Of a DNA stretch of 64,000 bases, positions 35,581 to 46,357 are shown piece after piece (position 1 is the first letter of the stretch; each line of letters opens with the position of its first letter). Source of the stretch: Brachypterus glaber (lineage: Eukaryota; Arthropoda; Insecta; Coleoptera; Kateretidae); contig OY294048.1 in assembly GCA_958510825.1 (NCBI GenBank), positions 33,755,026-33,819,025 on the forward strand. The letters run 5' to 3'. Under the pieces are notes generated by a model. It did not search any database, was not told where the DNA came from, and worked only from the letters and a program-made list of their open reading frames with translations. A program made the position numbers and the translations under genes.

Positions 35581-37039
35581 CTTATGGCAAAAACATTAAA
35601 AAAATGTACCTACACTTTTTTTTTATTTTGTATGACCAGTAAGCTGGGAACTTTGATTCGGGAAATTTATTTTCGGTCCCGAAACCCTGTCAAGTTTGCC
35701 GGTCCCGGACTTGTCTGTCCTACTTGCCAATCAAATACTGTAATTTTTCTTTCACACAAAAAAATCTGTCACTGATACTTTTGCCATCAAGGCAATCCAC
35801 AAAGCAAAATAGTTTGGAAAAAAATATGATCAAAAATCAGTTTAAATGAAATCACTCCTAACTCTCATGGGTTCATAAATCCATTGTAATTTTAGTGTTA
35901 CACGATAACACGGAATTCACTATAAATAGTTTTTACAGTGCCATGTGAGTCGACCTTTGTATCAAGGCTTCCTGTGGGGGGCCCGGCGGTGAAAATTTTC
36001 TGCCAGGGGTAAAGCTTTTATCAGGGCTGAGGACTTTTTTTAGGCATCAAAATTTTCTGCCAGGGGTAAAGTTTTATTTCAGTGACGATGACCTTTTGGA
36101 AAAATGGGAGGCCCAGGTAAAGTATCAATGTGGCGTGGGCTGGCTCTGTTCGGACCTGCGTGTCTCGGGGATTATATAGGAATAAGTTTTGGGACATAAG
36201 TACTATATACTGTAAAATTACATCTTGTTTTTAGTGTACAACGTATACATTTTTAAACTTTTACGTAGATTCATCCCAGTAGTATGTAAATAATAATTAT
36301 TACAAAAAAGCAATAACTTGCTGTAAAAATAATAAAATAAGTAAAATATTTACCGTAGGATATATTTATATTTTTTAGATGACCGCGTACACCTCACAAA
36401 AAAAAAACTTTATCTGCCAGAATGACGTAAAATACACTAAATTCTTAAATAAAACACCAACATAACTATGACAAATTTCCTACATTTTGCTTTAGGTAGG
36501 CAACTTGTGTAACGAATAAAATAGATATTTGTAGATAGGCAACTTGTGCAACCATGTCGTGTATAAACAGTTGTCTGCAGTCAAGAATATATAATATATA
36601 TATATGTTGCCAATGCATGTAATTTAAGCCTTAAATAACAAAATATATGCATAGTAGCACATTTTCATAATATAAGCTTAATTTTTTCTTTAAATATTTT
36701 TTAAAATTTTGTCTTAAAGAAAATAAACTTAGTAAAACAATCATTATATCGAAAATTATTAAAATATCTAATGCAGAGTATGGCAACATTGCAGTAAATA
36801 ATAAAGAAGCTGTATATAATATGTATATATATTATGAAGCTGTATGATTTCGTGCATATCCACAGGCTCAAAGACGTAAAATCTAATGTAAATACTTTGT
36901 TTTTGGTGCACAGTTTATGATATTGGTAAGTTCAAAACCCTACACTTTGGCAATAATAATTATAAGTAATAGGTTGCCAGCAAGGGGCCTGTAGTAAACT
37001 TCACGTAAGGCCCATGGGCCCAGGCCACTGGGTTTTGCA
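35581..37039. other. Gene-free stretch with short direct repeats
   Basis: 'aaaattttctgccaggggta' occurs at 35992 and 36047, and 'taggcaacttgtg' at 36495 and 36535. The 63-codon frame at 35584 has no recognisable domain. No gene called. Confidence 0.45.
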
Positions 37040-37560
37040 GTTAAGTTTTTATTATTATTATTAAATACAGTAGGCGGCAGAGCCGATGAAACTGTGTTTC
37101 TTTACAAGCAATTATGTATCATAATCAACTAAATTAATACAAATAAATAAACTAGTTAAACTAAACTAATTAAAATCACAAATTATCACATATAGTTTGG
37201 ACTTTTTTTCCTTGGCAGCCTTTCACACCTCTCTTTTTTGATTTTCTTACTGTGGCCTCTAAGATTTGTGTTGTTGCGTTGGAAGATCTGGTGATCAACT
37301 GCATAAAAGTTACTTAGGATTTTATATGTTTTTATGAGGTCTCCTCTTGATCTTCTTTCACTTAATGTGGTGAGATTCATGTGTGAAAGACGCTTGGGGT
37401 ATGGTAGGTTTAGGCCAGAGGGTATCTTTGTCACCCTTCTTTGCACTTTCTCAAGAAGGTCGATGTCTTTGGCATAATAGAGATTCCATACACTTTCGGC
37501 ATACTCCAGGATTGGGCGCACATAAAAAGTCACTGAGAGCCAGCTCAGATTCCGGTACAT
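37040..37560 (-). pseudogene. LINE reverse-transcriptase C-terminal fragment
   Basis: The minus-strand frame 37560-37186 reads VRPILEYAESVWNLYYAKDI, then DLLEKVQRRVTK, LPYPKRLSHMNLTTLSERR and RGDLIKTYKIL. This matches the thumb and C-terminal part of CR1/jockey-like non-LTR reverse transcriptases (typical wording: VRPILEYASPVW...DLLEKVQRRATK...LPYEERL..L.LTTLE.RR.RGDLI). The palm with the YADD motif is missing, and the WN.LP ending is not readable, so this is a 5'-truncated and partly decayed copy. A 3' tail of about 140 bases runs to an (AAT)n end at about 37050. Confidence 0.8.
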
Positions 37561-40136
37561 GTTTAGGGACTCCTGACCTGATCAGTGTTTGTCTAGTTTT
37601 TGTGTTTTGGTGTTTAGTTTAGTTATTTTCTGACTAAAACTTACAAAAAACCCACATAGCTAACCGAGTCATTCCATGTCAAATCAACACACTTTAAATA
37701 AAAATTTTACCTCACCATTTTAGATTTTGCTAAAATTTGGTATACTTATAGACTATAAGTTATAGTTATAAGTTATGGTGGGTGCTGAAAGTAAGGAAAA
37801 TAACGAATTTCAATTTTTTGTCTCAAACCGTTTCTGAAATATGGCCATGTCAAGTTTTCAACAATTCGCAAAAAAACGTGAACTGACTTTTTTAAATTGC
37901 TCTAGGACCTGTCCTAATTGAGCTAGAGAGCTGGTAGAGGTGTCATTTTGCAGATTTTTTTTTGCTCTTTCCAGTGATATACAACATAAGTAATAATTAT
38001 TATTTTTCAAAATACAAATTTAAATTTTGATTTAATTTTTTTTCCAAAAAGTACATAATTGAAAATTTTTAAAATATTTCAATAAATAGTATTGTTGTAA
38101 ATTACCCAGCAAAATATAAATATGGGATGATGATGGTTTCATTGTTAAAAAATTAAATACACAATGCTTGTTTTTGATTAATAGGGTGTAGTGTAGTTCT
38201 AATATACTATTAATAATAATGAGCATATAATAATTGCTATTAATCAGCGAGGGTGAATTTTGGGTCACGAGCCGACAGGTAAGTGGCCTAATCACCCAAA
38301 TGATTAATGGTTACAGGTACTTTCAAAAACCAATCCTAAGGGAGCTATGCTAAAAGTGCATCATTCTTAAAGGGCCATATTAGCTTTAAAAACGATTTTA
38401 CAACCGACATGTGAAGAAACCTTTTTTCTTGGTTTTTGATGTGGAATCACCCTGCGTTATTAAAATTTTGATTTTCAGTATTTTAGTTTTTAATTTTTGG
38501 TCCTCAAAACGTAAAATTTTACCTTTAAATTAATTTTGCTCAAAAACGGTTTTAAACAAGAGTACTTTTTTTATGTATTTTTACCTGAGTAAAACTAATC
38601 TAATAAGAAGTTTTGAGTAAAAACTTATAACCCCCCCCCCCGTTTCGCACACCCTTGGTTAAAATAACTACATTAAAATGACATGATAAAAGCCCTTATT
38701 AGGGATGATACGTTGCTATAGCTCAAAGGGTTCTTAAATAAAAACCGATTTTTTTAGCCACCTTATAAAGGAGTTATAACTCCTTATGATGCTATAGCTA
38801 TAGCTCCCTTATGACGCATTTTTAAATACGATTTTTTTTCATGTTTTCTGATGTAGAATCAACCCTTAAAATTATTGACACTATTAAAAATACACCGTGT
38901 TACTAATGTTTTTTTTTAAGTTTACATCAATATTTACTTAATATATGCAATATAAAAATTTTCACAATAGAAAGATATGATGAAAAAATACATACAGGAT
39001 GATTCAGAAATAGGGTCACTATTTTAAGAAGTGATTCTAGGTCCAAAAATCTGAAAAAAGTTCCCGTAATGTTTGGTCCGGAAATGAGCCCTAAGGGAGC
39101 TATGACCCTCCTAAGGGTACATCTGAAAAGTAGGTTTTATTTAATATCTTTGGAACCCTATGAACCACAGTAACTAATTTTTGCATATGTCTTAACATTG
39201 ATAAGGGTTCTTATTTCATGTAATTTTTATTTCATAATTTTAACCAGGGACATGCAAAATGGGGGGGGCTATGTCACTTGGACTTTTTTTTAGGTTTAAC
39301 CTAAGGCAGTAGAGGCACGTAATATCTTAAAAGAACTAAAAATTTTATTATGGTACTTTTTCTTTGTTCTGCCAAAATATTTTTCTTATTTTAAGGAGGT
39401 TATTGAATGTCCATATCCTGTTATGGATTGAGAAGGTAATTTGTTAAAAGCATATGGAAATTTTTTTTATTTTTTTTAATTTGAAGGGCTATTGAATCAC
39501 TATATATTTCGCAATTATTTTAATGTGACCTAAGGGCCTTTATATTCCAGTCCATTAATTTTGCTTTTCCTTAAGAATTTCGCATTTTACAGAATAAATT
39601 CCTAAATTCGTAAAAAAAATCCGCCACAGCTGTGCACACCACACTTTAAAAAAGCAGACAACTCTTCTAAACACCTTCTTGTAAAATAAATTTAAATACT
39701 TAAGTAATTAATTTAAACTTTAACAGCATTAAAATTATAAAATCACAACACAAAGTTTTTTACTAAAAAATTATTAAATACATAAATAAAACATTTAGAA
39801 AAATGTTAATAACTGCCAGACCCAGTAAAAGCATAGTAATCGGCTTCTTTCAAAATTCCATGGCCTTCTGGTATTCATTATTTTGCCCTGCAGTGTACGA
39901 TGTTTCGGAACTTTAACTATTTTGTTTTTTTTTTCTCATTTATTTTTAAAATATGTATTTAACTTACATATGCAAGAGGACCGCATGTGCACGTAGATTT
40001 ATGACCCAGATATTATTGATTTTGAATAACATTATTTCATCAGTGCACTAGTGCTTAAGCTTATTTTATTATCAAACTAAACTAAATAGTAAAAAACTAA
40101 TTTTTAACTATTTTTTTACAGTAATGTATAAACAAA
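37561..40136. other. 2.6-kb gene-free stretch upstream of the finger gene
   Basis: At 38330-38900 lies a copy of the 'cgtttcgcacaccc' / 'ctcgaaaacggtt' family. At 38996-39290 there is a partial, one-armed copy of the CAGGGTGATTCAG element that is complete at 48402-49220. The gene's promoter and any 5' non-coding exon should be here, but no TATA box or initiator can be singled out in such AT-rich sequence. Confidence 0.45.
40104..40136 (+). promoter_or_regulatory. Possible splice acceptor and short upstream ORF before the start codon
   Basis: A pyrimidine-rich tract ending 'tatttttttacAG' (AG at 40120-40121) sits 15 bases before the ATG. A 5' non-coding exon may therefore be spliced on here. 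An upstream ATG at 40124 opens a 9-codon frame that overlaps the start (stop at 40151-40153). It would reduce initiation at 40137 if it is in the mRNA. Confidence 0.4.
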
Positions 40137-43100
40137 ATGGATGTAGAAGCTAAATTGTTGACATTTAAAAAAGAAAATGTCGAAGAAATTGAAGAAATTA
40201 AGACTGAACCTGAAAGTTACCAAGATGAAATGGAAAATGAAGATATACAAAATATTAAATTAAAGTTAGAGCATCAAGAGATAGAAATCAAACAGGAAAT
40301 AGTCGTTGATGTATACAACGAGACTAAAAATACGTTTTACGTTAATTCAAAAGAAAATTATGATAATTTAAGACGAAGATCTGTAGACATTTGTTATTTT
40401 TGTAAATTAGTAGTGTTGAATTTTGCTAGACATTTAATAAGAAAACACCCTGAAGAGTTAGAAGTAAAGAAAATATATTCATATCCGCCTTTTAGTAAAG
40501 AAAGAAAACTTCTTTTTAGATTGCTAAGAAACAAAGGAAATTACGAAAACAGCAACAGTAGACCTATGAAATGCACAGGAAAATCTACAGATGATTATTT
40601 ACCATGTCCGTTTTGCTTAGGAATTTATAGTCGAAAATATTTAACGCGGCATCAAAAGAAATGTTCCAAGGCACGCCGAAAAAGATCATTTTCCATTCAA
40701 ACTGAGGCGCAAATTTTTTTACTAAAACATCTACAAATTGATGACGATTTAAAAAATAAAGTTTTTAGTCGAATGATGCCAGGCCTAGTATTGAAAACTG
40801 TAATGAACGATCCGCTCATATGTGAGTTTGGAACTTGGTATTTAAAAACTCATTCAACACAAAGAGTCTATATTGTATCGAACAGGATGAGAGAGCTTGC
40901 CAACTTCTTAATTAAAATAAAGGATAAAGAGCCTGAAATTAATAATCTTATCGATGTACTTCAACCGAAATACTTTAATTTAATTAAAGACGAAATAAAC
41001 TTAATGTGCAAGTTTGATAAAGACACAGGCTTATTTAAAAAAGAAAGTTTGGCTTTTAATATTAGAACAAAATTAAAACAATGTTGCTATTTAGCTTTAA
41101 AAAATAAACGTTTCTGTAAATCAGCAGACGCTGTAAAAAACTTAAATGAAACTATTCAGACATTATCAAGGAAGTCGACTTCGAGCACTGACGAGTTTAC
41201 TCAAAACAAGCTTAATAATTCTATATTTTCTGGTAAAATAAACATAAATATTGAGAATGATAAAACTGAAGATACATCAGAGATATATAAAAATGTAGGA
41301 ATAAACAGTTACAATACTAAAAACAATAATGATACAAAGAATTTAAAATTAAGTGACAAAAGATCACACCAAATTTGTTATTTTTGTAAATTACATGTAA
41401 AAAGCTTTGCTAGACATATGAAAAGAAAACATATAAATGAGGAAGAAGTTAAACAAATATTTTTGTGCCCGTCAAATAGCCTGAAACGAAAACGACTTTT
41501 AAAATTGTTACGAAACAAGGGAAACTACCATAACAGATCTCAAAAATTAAAGAAAAACACGAAAGGTAAATTTCCTTGCTCATTTTGCCTGGGATTTTAT
41601 TCCAATTTAAGTAAACATAGAAAGTTTTGTAATAAAAAACCACCAGCAAATGAAAGTAAATCAAAAACCATGTTTATAACGGATATGGATCTTGCGGACT
41701 TGAAAAATGGAAACTCCGACTATCTTTCGCAAGTTGTAATGAATGATTCACTAATAAGCGAATTTGGTTCATGGTACATAAATACTACTACTAATCCAGG
41801 AACCCATACCATCAGTCAAGCATCTAAGAAAATGGTCGAGCTTGCAAATTTGTTAATTGAAATAAAGAGAAGGGAAGGTTCAGTTTTTAATTTAGTAGAT
41901 ATGTTACAACCAATATTTTTTGGTTTAATAGTAGATACTATAAAGTTTGTATGTAAATATGATAATGATACTGGTATATTTGAATTTGAAACATTAGCTA
42001 GGAGCTTAAGGGCAGCTTTAAAACAATGTTGTAGTATTGCTATAAATGATCAACGTTTTTATAATTCGTTGGAGTCACTTAACAACCTTCAAGGAATGTT
42101 GTACTTATTCGAAACAAGTTTTAGCAATGTAGCAATGAATTTACCCAACACTAGTGTTGACGAAAATGAGGAATTTAAAATTCCTTCGACTGAAAACGAA
42201 CCAAACTACAAAATATTTTTATCCAACCTTCAAAATAAAAAGAAACATGGCATAAGACAAATAAAAAAATCAAATAGGAGAATTATTAGAGTTCGGTGGA
42301 CAGCTGAACAGAAGTCACTAATGTCAAACCATTTTAAAAAGCACATTGAAAATGAAAATCCTCCAAGGTTCAAAGAATGTCAAACTTTAAAAAACCAGTA
42401 TCCTGATATATTGCATAATAAAACTTGGTCACAAATGAAGGTGTACATTCAAAATATATATACCAAGAACAAGAAGGAAAATAAATATGTTAGATATAAG
42501 GAAATGTGTGAGTCCTTAATTCAAAATGGTATTATCAAGAATATGTCTGTCCAACTAGTAAATATGGACCTCATTAAAAATAAAGATTTAAAAGAAATCT
42601 CAGATCAACCACTAAGTAAAAAGCCTATCAAGAATATGTCTGTTCAACTAGTAAGTATGGATCCCATTGAAAATAAAGATTTAGAAGAAATCTCAGATCA
42701 ACCACTAAGTGAAAAGCCTATCAAGAACATGTCTGTTCAATTAGTAAGTATGGACCCAATTGAAAATAAAGATTTAGAAGAAATCTTAGATCAACCAGTA
42801 AGTAAAAAGCCTGTAATTAAAAATAAAGATATAAAGAGAATTTCAGATCAAGCAATTTATATAGAGTCCGCAATTAAAAATAAAGATGTAAAAAGTCCTT
42901 CGGTAGAATCAATAAATATAGAGTCTGCCATCGAAAATAAAGGTACAAAAAATACTTTGGTTCAACCAGTAAATATAGAAATTGACATTAAAACCAAAGA
43001 TGAAAGGAATATATTGGTTGGACCAATAAATATAGAGTCTGACATTAAAAACAAAGTGGTTCAACCCGATAATGAGTCTGAAATTAAAAATAAGACTATA

Positions 43101-43691
43101 AACAATAATTCGGTTCAACCTGTAAATATAAAAAAGAGAAAAAGAACTCTCGTTCCGTGGACTTCAGAACAAAAAGAAGTTATGTTAGATTTTTTTAAAA
43201 CTCACATTAAAAATAGCACAGCCCCAAAACAAAGAGAATGTGATTCATTAAAAAGCATGTTTCCTGAAGTGTTACATAACAAGACCTGGCTGCAAATGAA
43301 AGTTTATATTCAAAATATGTACGTTCAATCCGGTAATGCTATCGAAAATAAAGGTACAAATAATACTATAAATATAGAGTCTGATACTAAAAACAAAGTG
43401 GTTCAACCTGGGAATGAGTCTGAAATTAAAAATAGTGCTATAAAAAATACTTCAGTTCAACATGTAAATATAAAAAATAAAAAAAGAATTCTCGTTCCAT
43501 GGACTTCAGAACAAAAAGAAGTTATGTTAGATTTTTTTAAAACTCACATTAAAAATAGCACGCCTCCAAAACAAAAAGAATGTGATTCATTAAAAAGTCT
43601 GTTTCCTGAAGTATTACACAACAAAACATGGCTGCAAATGAAAGTTTATATTCAAAATATGTACGTTAAAAAAAATAGTGAAAAATCTTAG
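40137..43691 (+). CDS. Uncharacterised 1184-residue protein, duplicated finger-helical modules and three C-terminal W domains
   Basis: A single long frame with a good start context (acaaaATGG). Residues 1-80 are acidic with IKTEP and IKQE, possible SUMO-acceptor motifs. Module 1: C86-x2-C89-x9-H99-x4-H104, then C157-x2-C160-x11-H172-x3-C176, then a helical region to about 340. Module 2 repeats this: C414, C417, H427, H432; C481, C484, H494, C498; helical to about 670. Both share 'VMNDxLI..FG' and 'LQP..F'. Three 31-residue repeats follow (about 800-892). Three copies of a domain starting W721, W1008 and W1122 have the pattern W-T/S-x-E-Q-K ... F-K-x-H-I ... L-H-N-K-T-W-x-Q-M-K-V-Y-I-Q-N. From memory, similar finger-plus-helical-plus-W architecture occurs in uncharacterised multicopy proteins of fish and invertebrates, possibly transposon-derived. 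Nucleic-acid binding is inference. No transposase or recombinase catalytic motif is visible. Confidence 0.85.
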   Translation: MDVEAKLLTFKKENVEEIEEIKTEPESYQDEMENEDIQNIKLKLEHQEIEIKQEIVVDVYNETKNTFYVNSKENYDNLRRRSVDICYFCKLVVLNFARHLIRKHPEELEVKKIYSYPPFSKERKLLFRLLRNKGNYENSNSRPMKCTGKSTDDYLPCPFCLGIYSRKYLTRHQKKCSKARRKRSFSIQTEAQIFLLKHLQIDDDLKNKVFSRMMPGLVLKTVMNDPLICEFGTWYLKTHSTQRVYIVSNRMRELANFLIKIKDKEPEINNLIDVLQPKYFNLIKDEINLMCKFDKDTGLFKKESLAFNIRTKLKQCCYLALKNKRFCKSADAVKNLNETIQTLSRKSTSSTDEFTQNKLNNSIFSGKININIENDKTEDTSEIYKNVGINSYNTKNNNDTKNLKLSDKRSHQICYFCKLHVKSFARHMKRKHINEEEVKQIFLCPSNSLKRKRLLKLLRNKGNYHNRSQKLKKNTKGKFPCSFCLGFYSNLSKHRKFCNKKPPANESKSKTMFITDMDLADLKNGNSDYLSQVVMNDSLISEFGSWYINTTTNPGTHTISQASKKMVELANLLIEIKRREGSVFNLVDMLQPIFFGLIVDTIKFVCKYDNDTGIFEFETLARSLRAALKQCCSIAINDQRFYNSLESLNNLQGMLYLFETSFSNVAMNLPNTSVDENEEFKIPSTENEPNYKIFLSNLQNKKKHGIRQIKKSNRRIIRVRWTAEQKSLMSNHFKKHIENENPPRFKECQTLKNQYPDILHNKTWSQMKVYIQNIYTKNKKENKYVRYKEMCESLIQNGIIKNMSVQLVNMDLIKNKDLKEISDQPLSKKPIKNMSVQLVSMDPIENKDLEEISDQPLSEKPIKNMSVQLVSMDPIENKDLEEILDQPVSKKPVIKNKDIKRISDQAIYIESAIKNKDVKSPSVESINIESAIENKGTKNTLVQPVNIEIDIKTKDERNILVGPINIESDIKNKVVQPDNESEIKNKTINNNSVQPVNIKKRKRTLVPWTSEQKEVMLDFFKTHIKNSTAPKQRECDSLKSMFPEVLHNKTWLQMKVYIQNMYVQSGNAIENKGTNNTINIESDTKNKVVQPGNESEIKNSAIKNTSVQHVNIKNKKRILVPWTSEQKEVMLDFFKTHIKNSTPPKQKECDSLKSLFPEVLHNKTWLQMKVYIQNMYVKKNSEKS
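42534..42812 (+). repeat. Three exact-length 93-bp coding repeats
   Basis: Inside the 1184-residue gene, units start at 42534, 42627 and 42720, each encoding IKNMSVQLV-x-MD and then NKDL-x-EI-x-DQP. The units differ at a few bases each. Shorter degenerate pieces (IESAIKNKD-like) continue to about 43100, indicating an expanding linker between the first and second W domains. Confidence 0.85.
43149..43667 (+). repeat. Recent duplication of the C-terminal W domain
   Basis: The second and third W domains (about 43152-43325 and 43494-43667, spacing 342 bases) are nearly identical at the DNA level, with only a few differences such as AGAGAATG versus AAAGAATG. The first domain (42297 on) is much more diverged. 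The gene has therefore gained a copy recently, after the older split. Confidence 0.8.
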
Positions 43692-43815
43692 TGAAAAGTA
43701 TTATTTTTTATAATACAGCGCTGTATATTATTTGTATAATATAGCTACTGAAAAATTATATAGTTATTTTTATTAATGGCACAGCACCTCAAACTTTTAA
43801 AAGATGAAGCACCAT

Positions 43816-44525
43816 ATAAACTATTTTTTTCACTACCAGCCTAAAAGCACATCTTTATTACTGTTCTTTTTATTGGTAGAAATATTATTTCTGTACCTAT
43901 GACGTCAGAGGTTCTAAAAATAATGAAATCGCACCATGGTTAATAATGAATTTTTATTCAGCTGTTTTGGCATCTGACGTTTCACTTAATTATTAAATCA
44001 CATTGCTATTTACAAGTGTCTTTAGGCACCAAATTTATTTATTGCATGATAAATTAAAAAATATTAACTAAATTAGCACCTATAAAAAATGTTTTACAAA
44101 AAAACACTTCAAAAAGTGAAAATCATTGGTCCATCATATTCAACCATAGATTATACAACCCATATATTACCGTAAGGATCATAGATTACTAGAGGTACAA
44201 CCCCCATATATTGATTTTTGAGGCAACAGATTCTCCCTCACAGTTTTCGCCTGCCCTTATTTCTGGGGGAGTACCAGAATCATCACTTTGCATTTCACTT
44301 TTCATTTTTATATATTTTATTACAATTAACACGGAAACACTCTAACTTAATAATTTTAGCAGATCACCAGAAAATTTTTGCCAGAAATGTCAAGTTATTC
44401 ATTTGTTTTTTTAATGGCCGCGAACGGCCAGCGTGATATTTTAAATTATAAGCTTTTTCATTAAATTTTAGTAAAATAAATAAATAAATAGCTAATTAAT
44501 TGTACTGGTAGTGAAAAAAATACTA
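43816..44525. mobile_element. Foldback element just downstream of the finger gene
   Basis: 'taaactatttttttcactacc' (43816) pairs with 'ggtagtgaaaaaaatacta' (to 44525). Only about 30 bases pair clearly. The 72-codon frame at 44218 lies in the interior and has no recognisable domain. It is about 125 bases after the stop codon, so it may overlap the 3' UTR. Confidence 0.55.
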
Positions 44526-44652
44526 TATTTTCCACGTGAGTGAAGATTTAACATTTTAGACCACGTTTGCGGGCTTCGCGCTAGCGCGCTCATCCCGCAA
44601 TTTGACGCAGGTCAAAAATGTTAAACTTCTCTCACTTGGTAAATAATATACT
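44522..44652. mobile_element. 131-bp hairpin MITE with CpG-rich centre
   Basis: The left arm 'ccacgtgagtgaagatttaac' pairs with 'gttaaacttctctcacttgg'. The centre 'gcttcgcgctagcgcgc' is itself palindromic and stands out as GC-rich. It abuts the previous foldback. Confidence 0.6.
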
Positions 44653-45077
44653 ATTATATGGGATCAATAACCCTGGAGGGCTACCAGGGGTACGCAGCAA
44701 TTTAGGCAAATATAAAAAAATCGACCGGATCGATCGTTTTTTTTACGTTTTTTCTAATTTATTGTACTATGTTCATAGTACGTGCCTGTAGAGCAGTAAA
44801 AAGAAATATTTTATATATAGTAGTAAAATTATTAATTATAAACACTACATTACAAAAAGCCGTATCTCCAACGCCAAAGGTCGTATATTTTTTTCTAATG
44901 AATTATTGTTTTAGGGTGAAGTCGAGCAAAGTTTCATTTTTTTTTTGCATTTTGGGAGGGCCGCCAAGTCAATTTATTTAATCCAACTTTTAGATTATTA
45001 GGTTAACTAACCTAAATTTTGTCACATGTTTTTGGTATTTTTCGTTATGTTTTATATTTTGTTTTAATTAAAGAGTT
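44653..45077. other. AT-rich stretch without a gene
   Basis: The 70-codon frame at 44769 has no recognisable domain. Nothing else was seen. Confidence 0.4.
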
Positions 45078-45345
45078 TTATGTTTTTATGTATTTAATAA
45101 AAGTAATTACGTGTTTTAAAATTTAACATTTAATTTAATTTTTATTTTGTCCGAGATTTTGTCCATTTTTTTATGTTTCTATGTATAAATATGCATTTAA
45201 TAAAAATAGTTAATTTAAAATAAAATATTTAATTTTATTTTGATTTTGTCTAATTTTTTTAATGTTTCTATGTATAAATACGTATTTATTACTTATATAA
45301 AATTTAATATTTAATTTTATTTTGATTTTGTCCAATTTTGTCCAG
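45078..45345. repeat. Three diverged units of about 92 bases
   Basis: Each unit begins 'atgttt(t/c)tatgtat' (about 45079, 45173, 45265), runs through 'aatatttaattttattttgat' and ends in 'ttttgtcca'. The remainder to about 45430 continues the 'ttttgtcca' theme. Confidence 0.6.
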
Positions 45346-46100
45346 AATTTGTGGACAAAATCAGTTTTTTTGATTTTGTGCTGTCCGCCAATATTTGATT
45401 ACTTCCGTCCAGTTTTGTCCACCCGGACAAAATCAAACAACCCTGGTTATAAATGGCGGATTTAATTTTTTCCTGTTTCGCAGGAAGTGACATAAATATG
45501 TTTTTTTTAATGGAACACCCTGTATTTTTTACATTTTTTAATTCAGCCAAAAATTCTGTTTGTTTTTTTTTAGGATCTAACGTTAGAATGTTTATCTGAC
45601 GTAGAGGTTTTGCCAAACGTTAGATAAACGTTACTCTAACGTTAGACAACTAACGTTAAAAACCGGGACATTTAATAAAAAAATAATAACAAAAATGTGC
45701 ATTTTAGTAATTTAGTTTATTGAAAGTAGACATAGTCAAAAATATATCCTAAAATTTTAAAAAATATAAAGGGTGGGTTTTTTGAGATATTTAGGTTAAA
45801 GTTTTTAGCTAATATCTAAAAAAAAAACAAAACACTATCGATATAAAAAAATTGAATTTTGTCAAGAAATTGACTTTGTTTCTAATGTTGAAAACCGTTT
45901 TTAGATATCTCTAATAGTTTTAAAGTTATTATACAGCAAAGTCAATTTTTATAATAATCTTTGTATTTGGAAAAAACTAAAAAAAATCCATATCTTAAAA
46001 TATGCATCTTTTGAAAAAATCCAATAAGGGATCTATTTCTGATGTTACAAGGTACCTATAAAACATAATTCACCCAAACTGCACTGCACTACCGTTGCCT
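45346..46100. other. Gene-free stretch
   Basis: An inverted block 'taacgttagaatgtttatct' / 'agataaacgtta...taacgttag' lies at 45578-45646. The 99-codon minus-strand frame over 45317-45616 is lysine/asparagine-rich with no domain and is not called. Confidence 0.4.
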
Positions 46101-46357
46101 GAATCCACGTGGAATGGGCCAATTGGCCTATGAGATGCCCAGGGAACGCGGGGTCACGCGGAAATATGTTTCTTTAGACTATTACTACATTAATAGTCTA
46201 AAGAAACATATTTCCGCGTGACCCCGCGTTCCCTGGGCATCTCATAGGCCAATTGGCCCATTCCACGTGGATTCAGCGGTAATATGTTTCTTTAGACCAT
46301 TAATAGTCTAAAGAAACATATTTCCGCGTGACCCCGCGTTCCCTGGGCATCTCATAG
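46101..46357. repeat. Perfect palindrome with 84-bp arms plus a copied half-arm
   Basis: 46101-46184 and 46191-46274 are perfect reverse complements by eye, around a 6-base spacer (ctacat). The sequence 46191-46247 then recurs unchanged at 46301-46357, preceded by 'taatatgtttctttagac' (46280-46297), which forms a second smaller hairpin with it. The arms are GC-rich for this window ('ccgcgtgaccccgcg', 'ggccaattggcc'). No target duplication was found. It could extrude as a cruciform or make a very stable RNA hairpin. Confidence 0.9.

Noticed and set aside
37383..37622. 79-codon plus-strand frame opposite the LINE fragment
   Set aside because: Shadow of the minus-strand reverse-transcriptase remnant.
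45317..45616. 99-codon minus-strand frame
   Set aside because: Overlaps repeated 'ttttgtcca' sequence; composition explains the open frame.
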